A stretch of DNA of 64,000 nucleotides from positions 3,943,501 through 4,007,500 of the forward strand of contig NZ_CP104992.1 of assembly GCF_030323265.1 (NCBI RefSeq). Reading direction: 5' to 3'. Of this stretch, positions 45,892 through 55,789 are shown one piece after another; the stretch's first letter is position 1; each line of letters starts with the position of its first letter. Both the position numbers and the translations under genes were made by a program. The notes under the pieces were generated by a model. That model ran no database searches and was not told the origin of the DNA. It was given only the letters and a program-made list of their open reading frames with translations. The stretch is from Terrirhizobium terrae. GTDB lineage: Bacteria; Pseudomonadota; Alphaproteobacteria; Rhizobiales; Rhizobiaceae.

Positions 45892-46785
45892 TTAGGCGGC
45901 AGCGACGGCCTTGGCTTCAACGGGCTTGTAACCGATACGCTCCAGAACCGCCGAAACGAGCGGTGCCCGGTTCATCGTGTAGAGATGGATATGGTTGAAG
46001 CCGCGCCTCGTAAGCGCCTCGATCTGCTCGGCCGCTACATCGGCTGCGACCTTGGCACGCTCTTCCGGCTTCTCGTCCAGCCCTTCGAATCGGTCGTCGA
46101 GAAAGCCCGGCATGACGGCACCGCAGCGGCGGGCGAAGCGCTTGAGCTGGGTGAGGTTCTGGATCGGCATGATGCCCGGAATAACTGGAAGCGTGATGCC
46201 GGCTGCCGCGACCTCATCCATGTAGCGGAAGAAGGTGTCGTTATCGAAGAAGAACTGCGTCAGCGCCCGCGTCGCGCCGGCATCCGCCTTGCGCTTCAGG
46301 ACATCGATATCCGCCGCCATGTCGGGGCTTTCGGGATGCTTTTCCGGATAGGCCGAGACCGAGATGTCGAAATCGCCATAGTCAGCCAGAGCCCGCACCA
46401 GATCGGCTGTCTGCGCAAAACCCTGCGGATGCGGCGCATAGGCGGTGCCGATACCTGCAGCCGGATCTCCACGCAGCGCCACGATGCGGCGCACGCCGGC
46501 TGCACGATATTCGTCCACGACAGCACGAACCTCGTCCTTGGAGGCATCGACGCAGGTCAGGTGCGCGGCCGTCGGCAGGCTGGTGTCGCCGATGATCTTC
46601 TGCACGGCGGCAAGCGTCGGCTCTTTGGTCGATCCACCGGCGCCATAGGTGACGGTGACGAACTCGGGCTGCCAGAGAGCAAGCCGCTCCACGGTTTCCC
46701 AGAGCTGCGCTTCCATTTCCTCCGACTTCGGGGGAAAGAATTCGAAGGAAATCTTGAGGCGCTGGTTTGTCGTCTTCTCGTCCAT
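45892..46785 (-). CDS. metF: 5,10-methylenetetrahydrofolate reductase MetF
   Basis: MetF makes 5-methyl-THF for methionine synthase. This 297-residue FAD protein has ISFEFFPPKSEEME at the start (catalytic Glu in FEFFPPK), FVTVTYGAGGST, AHLTCVDASKDEV, IVALRGDPA, ISVSAYPEKHPESP and QFFFDNDTF. It is intact. The start lies 2 bp past the stop of the ArsR-methyltransferase gene, so both should be on one mRNA controlled at the palindrome at 47816-47835. Confidence 0.96.
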   Translation of the reverse strand: MDEKTTNQRLKISFEFFPPKSEEMEAQLWETVERLALWQPEFVTVTYGAGGSTKEPTLAAVQKIIGDTSLPTAAHLTCVDASKDEVRAVVDEYRAAGVRRIVALRGDPAAGIGTAYAPHPQGFAQTADLVRALADYGDFDISVSAYPEKHPESPDMAADIDVLKRKADAGATRALTQFFFDNDTFFRYMDEVAAAGITLPVIPGIMPIQNLTQLKRFARRCGAVMPGFLDDRFEGLDEKPEERAKVAADVAAEQIEALTRRGFNHIHLYTMNRAPLVSAVLERIGYKPVEAKAVAAA

Positions 46786-46787
46786 GA

Positions 46788-47793
46788 TCAGCCTTCCTGA
46801 AGAACCGGGATCGCGGTTGCCGGTTCGGCGTCAGCGATGAGGAGGCGGCGATCCTTCGCCAGCCAGATTGTAACGGTAAGCCCCTCGGTCTGATCGGGGG
46901 CGATGTCGATCGCCTGCTCCACGTCGAGACCGATCTTTTCCAGCCAGTCGCTGATCGTCTCGTGGGAGAAGCCGAGCCGCACATGGGCATGCTCCTCGCG
47001 CAGATGTTCGAGCTTGTGCGGGGCAAGATCGACGATCAGCAGGCGACCGCCGGGACGCAGGATGCGCGCAGCCTCGCCGATGGCAAGCTCGGGCTGATCG
47101 AGAAAATGCAGGACCTGGTGGATGGTCACCAGATCGAACTCCTGCCCTTCGAGCGGCAGGTTGAGAATGTCGGCATGACGGACGGACGCCTTGAGGATGC
47201 CGGCTTTGTCGAGATTGGCGCGCGCCACCGACAGCATGTCACGGCTCGCATCGACGCCGACCGCGCGGCGATAATGCGGGGCAAGAAGCTGCAGGATCCA
47301 GCCCGTGCCGGTGCCAAGGTCGAGCAGCGAGATCGATCGGCGAAGGGCCGACCAGCCGCAGCAGCGCCTTTTCCACGGCGGCGTCGCTCGCATGCAGACG
47401 GCGCAGCTCGTCCCATTCGGAAGCGTTGCGGCTGAAATAGGCCTGCGCCCGCTCCGCCCGCTGGCGCTTCACGGCGGCAAGCCGCTCACCGTCGCGCAAC
47501 AGAACCGGGTCGTCCGGGGAAGCCGCCGTCAGCATGGTCCGCACCAGGGACGCAGCCTCGCCGTCATGGCGCAGCCGGAAATAGGCCCAGGCGCCTTCCT
47601 GATAGCGTTCGATCAGGGCATCTTCCGTGAGGAGCTTGAGATGGCGCGAAATGCGAGGCTGCGACTGGCCGAGGATTTCGGTAAGATCGGTCACCGTCAG
47701 GTCGCCGCGTGCCAGAAGCGCAAGCAGCCGAAAACGGGTCGGCTCGCCAACAGTCTTCAGCACATCAACCAGTGTATCGAGCGGCAACCGCAT
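46788..47793 (-). CDS. ArsR-type regulator fused to an AdoMet-dependent methyltransferase domain (frame broken at 47328-47334)
   Basis: The repaired protein has 334 residues. An N-terminal winged helix (about residues 1-95; VGEPTRFRLLALLARGDLTVTDL, then GQSQPRISRHLKLL as recognition helix) is joined to a class I methyltransferase domain (about 145-320; LLDLGTGTGWILQLL motif I, AVGVDASRDML, FDLVTIHQVLHFL). No Cys metal site is seen. The gene lies directly upstream of metF, so a sensor of AdoMet or AdoHcy acting on methionine genes is a reasonable guess. The break restores to GATTCG (SPIDSLLDLGTGTG). Start at 47793 has GGGGA upstream; TTG at 47814 is less likely. Confidence 0.87.
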
Positions 47794-47815
47794 GTCGGCA
47801 TCCCCGGCAATCAAG

Positions 47816-47835
47816 ATATAAAGATATCTTTATAT
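47816..47835. promoter_or_regulatory. Perfect 20-bp palindrome, operator of the ArsR-methyltransferase/metF operon
   Basis: ATATAAAGATATCTTTATAT is an exact palindrome centred at 47825/47826, about 32 bp upstream of the start codon. ArsR-family dimers bind such AT-rich inverted repeats. I recall very similar palindromes ahead of methionine-cycle genes in alphaproteobacteria, which I cannot check here. Confidence 0.7.
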
Positions 47836-47941
47836 GAAAAATGCAGGTGATGCAAGCGAAGGTCGGAGCTTATGCCCGGCGCTTGTCAACAGAGGCATCG
47901 ACGGCGTCCTTGCGAGTTGCCGGCTCGCCCAAAGCCACCAC

Positions 47942-48031
47942 GCCGTCATCCTCGCCCTTGTGGCGAGGATCTAACCACGTCGAGAAAAACGATTCGTCGC
48001 AGATCCTCGGGACGAGCCCGAGGATGACGTC
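47942..48031. repeat. Dispersed intergenic repeat, copy 1
   Basis: About 90 bp: GCCGTCATCCTCGCCC and the later CCGAGGATGACG are complementary, so the whole element folds into a long hairpin with internal hairpins (TCCTCGCCCTTGTGGCGAGGA and ATCCTCGGGACGAGCCCGAGGAT-type). It matches the element at 58311-58402 at most positions. Confidence 0.75.
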
Positions 48032-48049
48032 GGGTACGCGGTTCATGCC

Positions 48050-48081
48050 TTTAAAAACAGAAGGGCGGCCTAGCCGCCCTC
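48050..48081 (-). terminator. Terminator after ettA
   Basis: AGGGCGGC-TAG-GCCGCCCT hairpin on the minus strand followed by TCTGTTTTTAAA, about 27 bp past the ettA stop. Confidence 0.75.
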
Positions 48082-48107
48082 CACATATCATTTGTGTCCA
48101 CTAGCCC

Positions 48108-49756
<1,649 letters not shown>

Positions 49757-49846
49757 CGATAAATAAGCTCCGGGGGAAAGAGGTTTTGCCGCTATGTAGG
49801 CGAAGACGCGCCTCGGGGCAATGCGCAGAGCGGGGGAGGCCTTGAA

Positions 49847-50785
49847 ATGACCTTGGAATTTGGGTGGGAAACATCGAGTTTCCCCAGCCCGACGGGTGCG
49901 TCGGTCACGTATCACCACGCCGCGGCCGTCGAACCGGCCAAAGGGATATTGCTGGTTTCCCATGGACTGGCGGAACATTCGAGACGCTACCGGCCATTTG
50001 CTGCCGCGATGGCCAAGGCGGGATTCCATGTCTATGCCTGGGATCACCGCGGCCATGGCGAGACGACGGCACCGGACGCGCCGATCGGGCGATTCGCTCT
50101 CAAGGATGGTGCGGCGATCGTTCTGCGCGACGTGATGGCGATGCGCGATCTGGCTGCAGCCGCCCATCCCGGCCTGCCGGTCATCCTGTTCGGCCATTCC
50201 ATGGGCGGGCTGATCGCACTCAATGCCGCGGTAGATAATCCACGCGCCTTCGATGCCGTGGCGGTGTGGAATTCAAACTTCAATCCCGGTCTCGCCGGTC
50301 GCGCCGCGCAGGGCCTGTTGCTGGCCGAGCGCGCCCTCAAGGGATCGGACGTACCGAGCGGCATGCTGCCCCGCCTCACCTTCGGCGCCTGGGGCAAAAG
50401 CATCCCGAACCATCGTACCGCCTTCGATTGGCTGAGCCACGATCCGGCAGAGGTGGATGCCTATATCGCCGATCCGCTTTGCGGTTTCGATGCCAGCGTC
50501 TCGCTCTGGCTCGACCTCTTCGAACTCACCTTCCGCGCACCGGCGCTTATCGATCGGATGCCGAAAGACCTGCCGATCTATCTGCTCGGTGGCGGTGAAG
50601 ACCCGGCCACCGACAAGGGCAACGCGATCTTCTGGCTCTCGGCGCATCTGAGGAAAAACGGCTTCCACAAGGTGATGACGCGGTTCTGGACGCATACCCG
50701 CCACGAGACCCTGAACGACACCGTTCGCGGCGAGGCAACAGCCGAGTTTGCGGAGTGGGCGGCAACTATTTCCAAGCGTAGCTGA
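49847..50785 (+). CDS. Alpha/beta hydrolase, lysophospholipase-like
   Basis: A 312-residue serine hydrolase of the Hydrolase_4 group. It has LLVSHGLAEHSRRYRPFA (oxyanion region), VYAWDHRGHGETT, the nucleophile elbow LFGHSMGGLIA with the serine, a late GGGEDPATDKG with the acid and RHETLND with the catalytic histidine. Homologues act on monoacylglycerols or lysophospholipids (PldB-like). No signal peptide. It diverges from ettA, sharing a 90-bp promoter region. Confidence 0.85.
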   Translation: MTLEFGWETSSFPSPTGASVTYHHAAAVEPAKGILLVSHGLAEHSRRYRPFAAAMAKAGFHVYAWDHRGHGETTAPDAPIGRFALKDGAAIVLRDVMAMRDLAAAAHPGLPVILFGHSMGGLIALNAAVDNPRAFDAVAVWNSNFNPGLAGRAAQGLLLAERALKGSDVPSGMLPRLTFGAWGKSIPNHRTAFDWLSHDPAEVDAYIADPLCGFDASVSLWLDLFELTFRAPALIDRMPKDLPIYLLGGGEDPATDKGNAIFWLSAHLRKNGFHKVMTRFWTHTRHETLNDTVRGEATAEFAEWAATISKRS

Positions 50786-50853
50786 CGGCGACGGAATGAG
50801 TTCATGACTTTTATTCAAGTGCGCGAAGATTCCACCCTCGGTATATCCAGACC

Positions 50854-51818
50854 ATGAGCGCAGCGCCCGCAAAACCGGCTCCATCCATGCACGCCATCAG
50901 TATCACCGCTGGCCTGGGCTTGATGATCCTCGCCATGTTGATCGCGCCTCTGATCGACGTCTTTTCGAAGCTCGCGACGACCTCCGCCTCCCCCACCATG
51001 ATCACGGCCGGACGCTTCGTCTTCCAGGCGCTATGCATGCTGCCCTTCGTGATCTGGACAGGCTCATGGCGTAGCTTCTCCTGGCGGATGAGCTTCTACC
51101 ATTTCATTCGCGCCGCCGTGATCGCGATTTCCATGGTCTGTTTCGTCGCCACGCTGGCGGTGATGCCGGTCGCTGACGCTGTCGCGATCTTCTTCGTCGA
51201 ACCGATCATCCTGACCGTGCTGTCGAGCATCTTCCTGAAGGAGATCATCGGCTGGCGCCGCTATACTGCCTGCGTCGTCGGATTTATCGGCGCCATGATC
51301 GTCATCCGCCCGAGCTTTCAGGAGATCGGCTATATCGCGCTCCTGCCGGTCGTCACCGCCTTCGGCATCGCCATCTTCGCCATGATGACCCGTGCGCTTG
51401 CTCAGCGCGAAAATCCCTGGGCAATGCAGTTCCAGATGTCGATGTGGGGCTTGCCGATTTGCGCTGTGCTGCTCCTGATCGGAGGCATGACCGAGATCGA
51501 CTTTCTCGCCCCTCCGTTCCCGACCTCACCACCTTCACATGGATTGCCGCAGTTGGCGTCGTTGCCGCCCTCTCTGGCGTCCTCAGCGTCTATGCCTATC
51601 GCGCGGCACCGGCCTCCGTCCTGGCGCCGATCCAATATTTCGAGATCATCTCGGCCACGCTGTTCGGCTGGCTCGTCTTCGGCGATTTTCCCGATCCGAT
51701 CAAATGGCTCGGCATTTCGATCATCATCGGCTCCGGCCTCTACATCATCTGGCGCGAGCGTCGCGTCGCCTCGATCAAGCCCGTCACCAAAAGCGAAACG
51801 ACATCGGTAGCCCCCTGA
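50854..51818 (+). CDS. EamA/DMT family transporter (one base missing near 51510)
   Basis: A ten-helix EamA protein of 321 residues after repair. The first half is ILAMLIAPLIDVFSKLATTSASPTMITAGRF-like and IFFVEPIILTVLSSIFLKE. The second half ends APIQYFEIISATLFGWLVFGDFP and IGSGLYIIWRERR. The frame breaks at a C4 run (51509-51512); a fifth C gives FLAPSVPDLTTFTW. It resembles the RhaT/S-adenosylmethionine-uptake side of the DMT superfamily, but the cargo is unknown. Its stop lies 2 bp before the CoA-transferase gene, implying an operon. Confidence 0.85.
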
Positions 51819-51820
51819 TC

Positions 51821-53054
51821 ATGGATAATGCCAAGAAGAAGCCGCCGCTCGACGGCATCCGCGTCCTCGAACTTGCCCGTGTTCTGGCAGGCCCTGGGCC
51901 GGCCAGATGCTGGCCGACATGGGAGCGGATGTCATCAAGGTGGAAAACCCGGACGGCGGCGACGACACGCGCGCCTGGGGACCACCCTTCGTCGAGAGCG
52001 TCGACGGCGAGAACCTGTCGGCCGCCTATTACCATTCGACCAATCGCGGCAAGCGCTCGATCGCCGTCGATCTGAAGACCGAGGAAGGCCAGGAGATCGT
52101 CCGCAGGCTCGCGGCACAGTCCGACGTGCTGATCGAGAACTTCAAGCTCGGGGGCCTGAAGAAATACGGGCTCGACTACGAGAGCCTCAAAAGATCAATC
52201 CGAAGCTCGTCTATTGCTCGATCACCGGGTTCGGTCAGGATGGCCCTTACGCCTCGCTCGCCGGCTACGACTACATCGTCCAGGGCATGTCCGGCTTCAT
52301 GTCGATCACCGGTGAGCCGGACGGCCAGCCGATGAAGGCGGGGGTCGCGATCGCCGACATCTTCACCGGCATCTATGCCGTCACCGCCATCCAGAGCGCG
52401 CTGATCCATGCGATGAAGACCGGCGAAGGACAGCTCGTCGACATGGCGCTGCTCGACGTCATGTCGTCGGTGCTCGCCAACCAGAACATGAATTACCTGA
52501 TTTCCGGCATCTCGCCGGTCAAGCTCGGCAACGCCCATCCGAACATCTCGCCCTATGAGGTGATCCCGGTTCTCGACGGCCATATCATCCTCGCCGTCGG
52601 CAATGACGGGCAGTTCCGCCGCTTCTGCCGCATCCTCGGTGTCGAGCAGCTGGCAGACGACGAGCGCTATGCGACCAACAAGGCCCGCGTCGCCCATCGC
52701 GTCGAGGTGCGCAGCCTCATCACCGCCGAGACGACCCAATGGACCAAGGCCGATCTGCTGGCCGCCTGCGGCGAGAATGCCGTGCCGGTCGGGCCGATCA
52801 ACTCGATCGGCGAGATGTTCGAGGACCCCCAGGTCAAGGCGCGCGGTCTGCGCGTCGATCTGGAGGCGGCCGACGGCACGATCATTCCGGGTGTCCGCAG
52901 CCCGATCGTGCTCTCCGAGACGCCCCTCGCCTATCATCGCCCGAGCCCGAAGGTGGGCGAGCATACGGACGAAATTCTCGCCGAACTCAACGCCTCCCAA
53001 CGGGCATCCCAAAAGGCATCCACCAAGGCAACCGAAAAGGACAGCAACCGATGA
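51821..53054 (+). CDS. CaiB/BaiF family CoA-transferase (bases missing near 51893 and 52190)
   Basis: Family III CoA-transferases move CoA between carboxylic acids through an aspartyl-CoA intermediate. The repaired protein has 411 residues: GIRVLELARVLAGPWAGQMLADMGADVIKVE, VENPDGGDDTR, DVLIENFKLGGLKKYGLDYE, ITGFGQDGPYA and LVDMALLDVM. Two losses break the frame: in CCC at 51892-51894 (fourth C gives GPWAGQ) and in AAAA at 52189-52192 (fifth A gives SLKKINPKLVYCSI). The stop overlaps the next gene (ATGA). Formyl-CoA:oxalate transferase is one relative, but the substrate is open. Confidence 0.9.
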
Positions 53055-54712
53055 CGACTGCCAAGCGAACCGGAGGCCAACTCATCGTCGAGGCGCTGAA
53101 GGCGAACGGCGTCAAACGCGTGTCCTGCGTCCCGGGCGAAAGCTATCTCGCCGTGCTCGATGCGCTCTATGAAAGCGGCATCGATGTGCTCGTCTGCCGC
53201 CAGGAAGGCGGCGCTGCGATGATGGCCGACAGCTGGGGCCGTCTGTCCGGCGAACCCGGTATCTGCATGGTCACCCGTGGACCGGGCGCCACCAATGCTT
53301 CGGCCGGCCTGCATGTCGCCAAGCAGGATTCGATCCCGATGATCCTCTTTGTCGGCCAGATCGGCCGCGACATGAAGGAGCGCGAGGCCTTTCAGGAAGT
53401 CGAATACCGCCGCGCCTTCACCGAATTCGCCAAATGGGTGGGTGAGATCGATGATGCCCGCCGTATTCCGGAATTCGTCACCCGCGCCTTTGCGGTCGCC
53501 ACCTCCGGCCGCCCCGGCCCGGTCGTGCTGACCCTGCCCGAGGACATGCTGGTCGAGGAAGTCGAAGCGGTCGAGGCGCAGGCCTATACGCGCGTCGAGA
53601 GCCATCCCGGCCGATCGCAGGTCGCCGAATTCGAGAAGCTGTTGAAGGAAGCGCAGCGGCCGATGTTCATCCTCGGCGGCACCCGCTGGGACGAACACGC
53701 GGTCGCGGACTTCCAGGCCTTCGCCAGCAAGTTCAAGGTGCCGGTCGGATGCTCCTTCCGCCGGCAGATGCTGTTCGATCACCTGCACCCGTCCTATGCG
53801 GGCGATGTCGGCATCGGCATCAACCCGGCTCTCGCCAAGGAGATCAAGGACGCCGACCTGCTCGTGCTGATCGGCAGCCGCATGTCGGAAATGCCGTCCT
53901 CCGGCTACACGCTGATCGACATCCCCTATCCGAGCCAAAAGCTCGTCCATGTCTTCCCCGATCCGGAAGAACTTGGCCGCATGTATCGCCCGGATCTGGC
54001 GATCTGCGCAGCACCCGCGGAATTCGTCGAGGCGATCAAGGATCTCGAACCACCGGCGCTGCCGCTCTGGGCCGAGCGCAAATCGGCGATGCACGATTCC
54101 TATCTCAAATGGTCGACACCACCCGAAAGCGGCCCCGGCGACGTCCATATGGGACCGATCATGGCATGGATCGAGGCGAACGCGCCGGACGACGCGATCT
54201 TCACCAACGGCGCCGGGAACTACGCCACCTGGCTGCACCGCTTCCATCGCTTCCGGAAGTACAACACCCAGTCGGCGCCGACCTCCGGCTCGATGGGCTA
54301 CGGCCTGCCGGCAGCGGTTGCCGCCAAGCAGCTCTTCCCAGAGCGGGAAGTCGTCTGCTTTGCCGGTGACGGCTGCTTCATGATGCACGGCCAGGAATTC
54401 GTCACCGCCGTCCGCTACGGGCTGCCGATCATCACGGTGCTGGTCAATAACGGCATCTACGGCACGATCCGCATGCACCAGGAGCGGGAATATCCCGGCC
54501 GCGTCAGTGCCACCGATCTCGTCAATCCGGATTTCGTCGCCTATTCGAAGGCTTTCGGCGGCCATGGAGAACTGGTGGAGAAGACCGAGGATTTCGGCCC
54601 GGCCTATCTGCGTGCCCGTGAGAGCGGCAAGCCTGCGATCATCGAGGTGAGGCTCGATCCGGAAGCGATCACGCCTGCCCGTACGCTGACCCAGATCCGC
54701 AACAAGGCCTGA
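53051..54712 (+). CDS. Thiamine pyrophosphate-dependent enzyme, acetolactate synthase-like
   Basis: This 553-residue protein has the three-domain plan of the POX/AHAS family. The N-terminal pyrimidine domain has the catalytic Glu in CRQEGGAAMMADSWGRL. The central domain is FAD/ADP type (MFILGGTRWDEHAVADF). The C-terminal domain carries the TPP motif GDGCFMMHGQEF...VNNGIYGT. Translational coupling to a CaiB-type CoA-transferase recalls oxalate catabolism (Frc with oxalyl-CoA decarboxylase), but the sequence is not close to known oxalyl-CoA decarboxylases that I can recall. A decarboxylase or carboligase acting on an acyl-CoA or 2-oxo acid is inferred. Confidence 0.85.
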   Translation: MTTAKRTGGQLIVEALKANGVKRVSCVPGESYLAVLDALYESGIDVLVCRQEGGAAMMADSWGRLSGEPGICMVTRGPGATNASAGLHVAKQDSIPMILFVGQIGRDMKEREAFQEVEYRRAFTEFAKWVGEIDDARRIPEFVTRAFAVATSGRPGPVVLTLPEDMLVEEVEAVEAQAYTRVESHPGRSQVAEFEKLLKEAQRPMFILGGTRWDEHAVADFQAFASKFKVPVGCSFRRQMLFDHLHPSYAGDVGIGINPALAKEIKDADLLVLIGSRMSEMPSSGYTLIDIPYPSQKLVHVFPDPEELGRMYRPDLAICAAPAEFVEAIKDLEPPALPLWAERKSAMHDSYLKWSTPPESGPGDVHMGPIMAWIEANAPDDAIFTNGAGNYATWLHRFHRFRKYNTQSAPTSGSMGYGLPAAVAAKQLFPEREVVCFAGDGCFMMHGQEFVTAVRYGLPIITVLVNNGIYGTIRMHQEREYPGRVSATDLVNPDFVAYSKAFGGHGELVEKTEDFGPAYLRARESGKPAIIEVRLDPEAITPARTLTQIRNKA

Positions 54713-54812
54713 TGTCCACTTCTGGGCTTTTGCTCATTCGATGGGAACCATTCGCTGGCCAAGCTGTTGATAGGACATGGCTAGTGAAACAAAACGCAAA
54801 GCACTAGGAGGC

Positions 54813-54899
54813 ATGTCGACCTTTGTTGTCGTCATCTTCCTGATCGGCATCGCTCTCGCCGCTTTCTATCTTTTCGGCATGACGCCGGGCGAACCCTGA
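54813..54899 (+). CDS. Small single-span membrane protein (28 residues)
   Basis: MSTFVVVIFLIGIALAAFYL plus FGMTPGEP, one hydrophobic helix with a short polar end. AGGAGG lies 2-8 bp before the ATG, and a strong terminator follows immediately. No family recognised; the ideal ribosome site and the clean end support a real gene. Confidence 0.6.
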   Translation: MSTFVVVIFLIGIALAAFYLFGMTPGEP

Positions 54900-54910
54900 T
54901 CGACAAATAA

Positions 54911-54943
54911 AAAAGAGGCCGGTTTTCACCGGCCTCTTTTTTC
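54911..54943. terminator. Bidirectional terminator between the small gene and ridA
   Basis: AAAAGAGGCCGG-TTTTCA-CCGGCCTCTTTT: a perfect stem flanked by A on one side and T on the other, so it can end both converging transcripts. Confidence 0.9.
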
Positions 54944-54961
54944 ATGCTCGGATGATCGAAA

Positions 54962-55303
54962 TCAGATCGCAGCGGTGACGATGAACTCGACCTTGTACTT
55001 CGGTGCGGCGAGAGCGGCTTCGCTCGTTGCACGTGCCGGCGGGTTGGCCGGGTCGATCCAGGCTTCCCAGGCAGCGTTCATTTCGCCGAAGGTCGACATG
55101 TCGGAAAGATAGATGATTGTCTGCAGGATCTTCGACTTGTCGGAGCCGACTGCGGCAAGCAGGCGATCGACTTCGGCGAGCGCGTCCTTGCACTGGTCGG
55201 TCACGGTCTCGCCTTCGCCAACCTGGCCGGCGAGATAGACGGTGTTGCCGTGGACGACTGCGCCGCTCATGCGGGCGCCGGGCTCGATGCGCTTGATGCT
55301 CAT
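54962..55303 (-). CDS. RidA/YjgF family protein
   Basis: A 113-residue single-domain protein starting MSIKRIEPGARMSGAVVHG with VYLAGQVGEGETVTDQCKDAL and LQTIIYLSDMSTFGEMNAAW; it ends PKYKVEFIVTAAI. RidA proteins hydrolyse reactive enamines/imines made by PLP enzymes. The conserved Arg that binds the carboxylate would be in PPARATSE. The start at 55303 has CAGGAG upstream. The TIGR01244 gene lies about 70 bp upstream on the same strand. Confidence 0.88.
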   Translation of the reverse strand: MSIKRIEPGARMSGAVVHGNTVYLAGQVGEGETVTDQCKDALAEVDRLLAAVGSDKSKILQTIIYLSDMSTFGEMNAAWEAWIDPANPPARATSEAALAAPKYKVEFIVTAAI

Positions 55304-55373
55304 GGGAATGCTCCTGAATGCTGAGCTGGGAATAAGCACGACACGGATGCCCGCATCGTGCGCGAAAAACTCG

Positions 55374-55712
55374 TTAGCCGCGCGAACGCTGGGCCTGGTC
55401 GTAGATCGCGGTCGAGCGGGCGCCCGAACGGCAATAGCCGAGCATCGGCTTCGGCAGATCTTCCACCGCATCGACCATCTCGGTCACGCCTTCCGGCGTC
55501 AGGCCCATGCGGCCGACCGGGATATGGCGGATCTCAAGGCCGAGTTCCTTCGCACGCGCCTCGATGTCGGCGAAATGCGGCTGACCAGGCTCTTCCTCGT
55601 CAGGACGATTGCAGACGATGGACTTGAACCCCATTGCCTTGACCTCGTCCAGTTCGTCCACGGTGATCTGACCGGAAACCGAATACTCGTCGTTGATCTG
55701 GCGGATATCCAT
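55374..55712 (-). CDS. TIGR01244 family sulfurtransferase/phosphatase-like protein
   Basis: This 112-residue protein starts MDIRQINDEYSVSGQITVDE and has the DUF442 pattern: GFKSIVCNRPDEEEPGQP and the active-site loop GYCRSGARSTAIYDQ, a C-x5-R P-loop like that of tyrosine phosphatases. The family includes the N-terminal domain of Blh (beta-lactamase-like hydrolase), linked to sulfide handling in rhizobia. Stand-alone versions are uncharacterised. The start at 55712 has GGAGG upstream. Confidence 0.85.
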   Translation of the reverse strand: MDIRQINDEYSVSGQITVDELDEVKAMGFKSIVCNRPDEEEPGQPHFADIEARAKELGLEIRHIPVGRMGLTPEGVTEMVDAVEDLPKPMLGYCRSGARSTAIYDQAQRSRG

Positions 55713-55789
55713 GGGCAACCTCCATTCCTTATTGAGGCGCAAGCATTACGCGGTGCCTCGGTGAGCGTCAACGACAGAAGGGTGTCAGA

